From an uncultured Brachyspira sp. (GTDB lineage: Bacteria; Cyanobacteriota; Vampirovibrionia; Gastranaerophilales; Gastranaerophilaceae), in contig ONYB01000127.1 in assembly GCA_900321895.1 (NCBI GenBank), positions 1-13,197 on the forward strand: DNA of 13,197 bases. The letters are read 5' to 3'. The notes beneath the pieces were generated by a model. That model saw only the letters and a list, made by a program, of their open reading frames with translations, searched no databases and had not been told where the DNA came from. How positions within the stretch are numbered: the stretch's first letter is position 1; every line of letters starts with the position of its first letter. The translations under genes and the position numbers were made by a program. Of the stretch, positions 12,884-13,197 are shown piece by piece.

Positions 12884-13197
12884 ATGAAAAAATTTTTGTA
12901 TAATATATTAATAATAATTTGTTGTTTATTCAGTTTTAATTTTGTGCAGGCTGCGGAAATTAAATTTGTGCAAGTATCCGATACGCATTATGCTATGTCA
13001 AATCCGTATTCGGAACAAGTTTTAAAAGCTGCGGTTGCGGATATTAATAATTTGGATAATGTTTCGTTTGTAGTGTTTACAGGCGATAATATCGACAAGC
13101 CAAACCCTGAGGATTTGGCAAAATTTGTGAATATCGTAAATAAATTAAACGCACCGTATTATCTTGTAATAGGTAATCATGATGTTTTTAAAACAAA
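12884..13197 (+). CDS. Secreted calcineurin-like metallophosphoesterase, N-terminal part
   Basis: The frame is open to the window end (104 complete codons). It starts with a lysine-rich n-region (MKKFLYN), a strongly hydrophobic core (LIIICCLFSFNF) and a signal peptidase I site near VQA (after residue 23), so the protein is exported. The mature part begins IKFVQVSDTHYAM with the metal-binding DxH (Asp33, His35), then VVFTGDN (64-69; GDxxD/N motif) and VIGNHD (95-100; GNHD/E motif). These three motifs in this order define the calcineurin-like two-metal phosphoesterase fold (PF00149 type). Substrates in exported members vary (nucleotides, phospholipids, phosphoproteins) and cannot be chosen here. 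The start ATG is fixed by GGAG 6 nt upstream, a strong promoter before it, and the signal peptide. Confidence 0.9.
   Translation, partial: MKKFLYNILIIICCLFSFNFVQAAEIKFVQVSDTHYAMSNPYSEQVLKAAVADINNLDNVSFVVFTGDNIDKPNPEDLAKFVNIVNKLNAPYYLVIGNHDVFKT

Overview
The window is an AT-rich bacterial chromosome segment carrying mostly housekeeping genes: 13 protein-coding genes, two of them cut by the window edges, and no rRNA, tRNA, CRISPR array or recognisable insertion sequence. Two chromosomal core genes (dnaA, pyrG), frequent TGn extended -10 promoters and a scatter of small intergenic repeats suggest a free-standing chromosome rather than a phage or plasmid. The protein flavour is compatible with a gut Gastranaerophilales/Vampirovibrionia-type (non-photosynthetic cyanobacterial relative) genome, but that assignment is a guess from general impression, not from a marker I can prove here.

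Layout, left to right. 1-267: C-terminal end of a SNF2-family helicase (+). 405-2268: rsgA followed by an ispA/crtE-type prenyl synthase, overlapping by 20 nt (-). 2394-5366: a tight three-gene unit (+) of a MotA/TolQ/ExbB-like membrane channel protein, an OmpA/MotB-like peptidoglycan-binding partner and a UPF0210 (PFL-like) protein; the last two genes start with TTG. 5429-6868: a small secreted protein gene followed by trxB (-). 6869-7353: a 485-nt gene-free stretch that is a patchwork of small repeats and hairpins. 7354-9314: gatC, a strong terminator, then pyrG (-). 9464-10525: prepilin peptidase (+), tail-overlapping by 4 nt with the rqcP-dnaA-ruvA cluster at 10522-12813 (-). 12884-13197: start of a secreted metallophosphoesterase (+).

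How the genes fit together. The only group with an obviously shared and less ordinary function is 2394-4012, which looks like an ion-driven, cell-wall-anchored motor/channel pair resembling the ZorA/ZorB core of Zorya anti-phage systems but without the long ZorA tail or any ZorC/D/E effector. The rqcP-dnaA-ruvA cluster puts translation rescue, replication initiation and recombination repair in one transcription unit, and dnaA lacks the usual dnaN neighbour and any visible DnaA-box cluster. DnaA itself has Lys where the DNA-reading Asp of its signature motif is normally found.

Translation and transcription signals split into two sets. Most genes have a GGAG/GAGG Shine-Dalgarno sequence. rsgA, the secreted-protein gene and dnaA have none, and instead have a TAnnnT -10-like hexamer 6-9 nt before the ATG, which suggests leaderless mRNAs.
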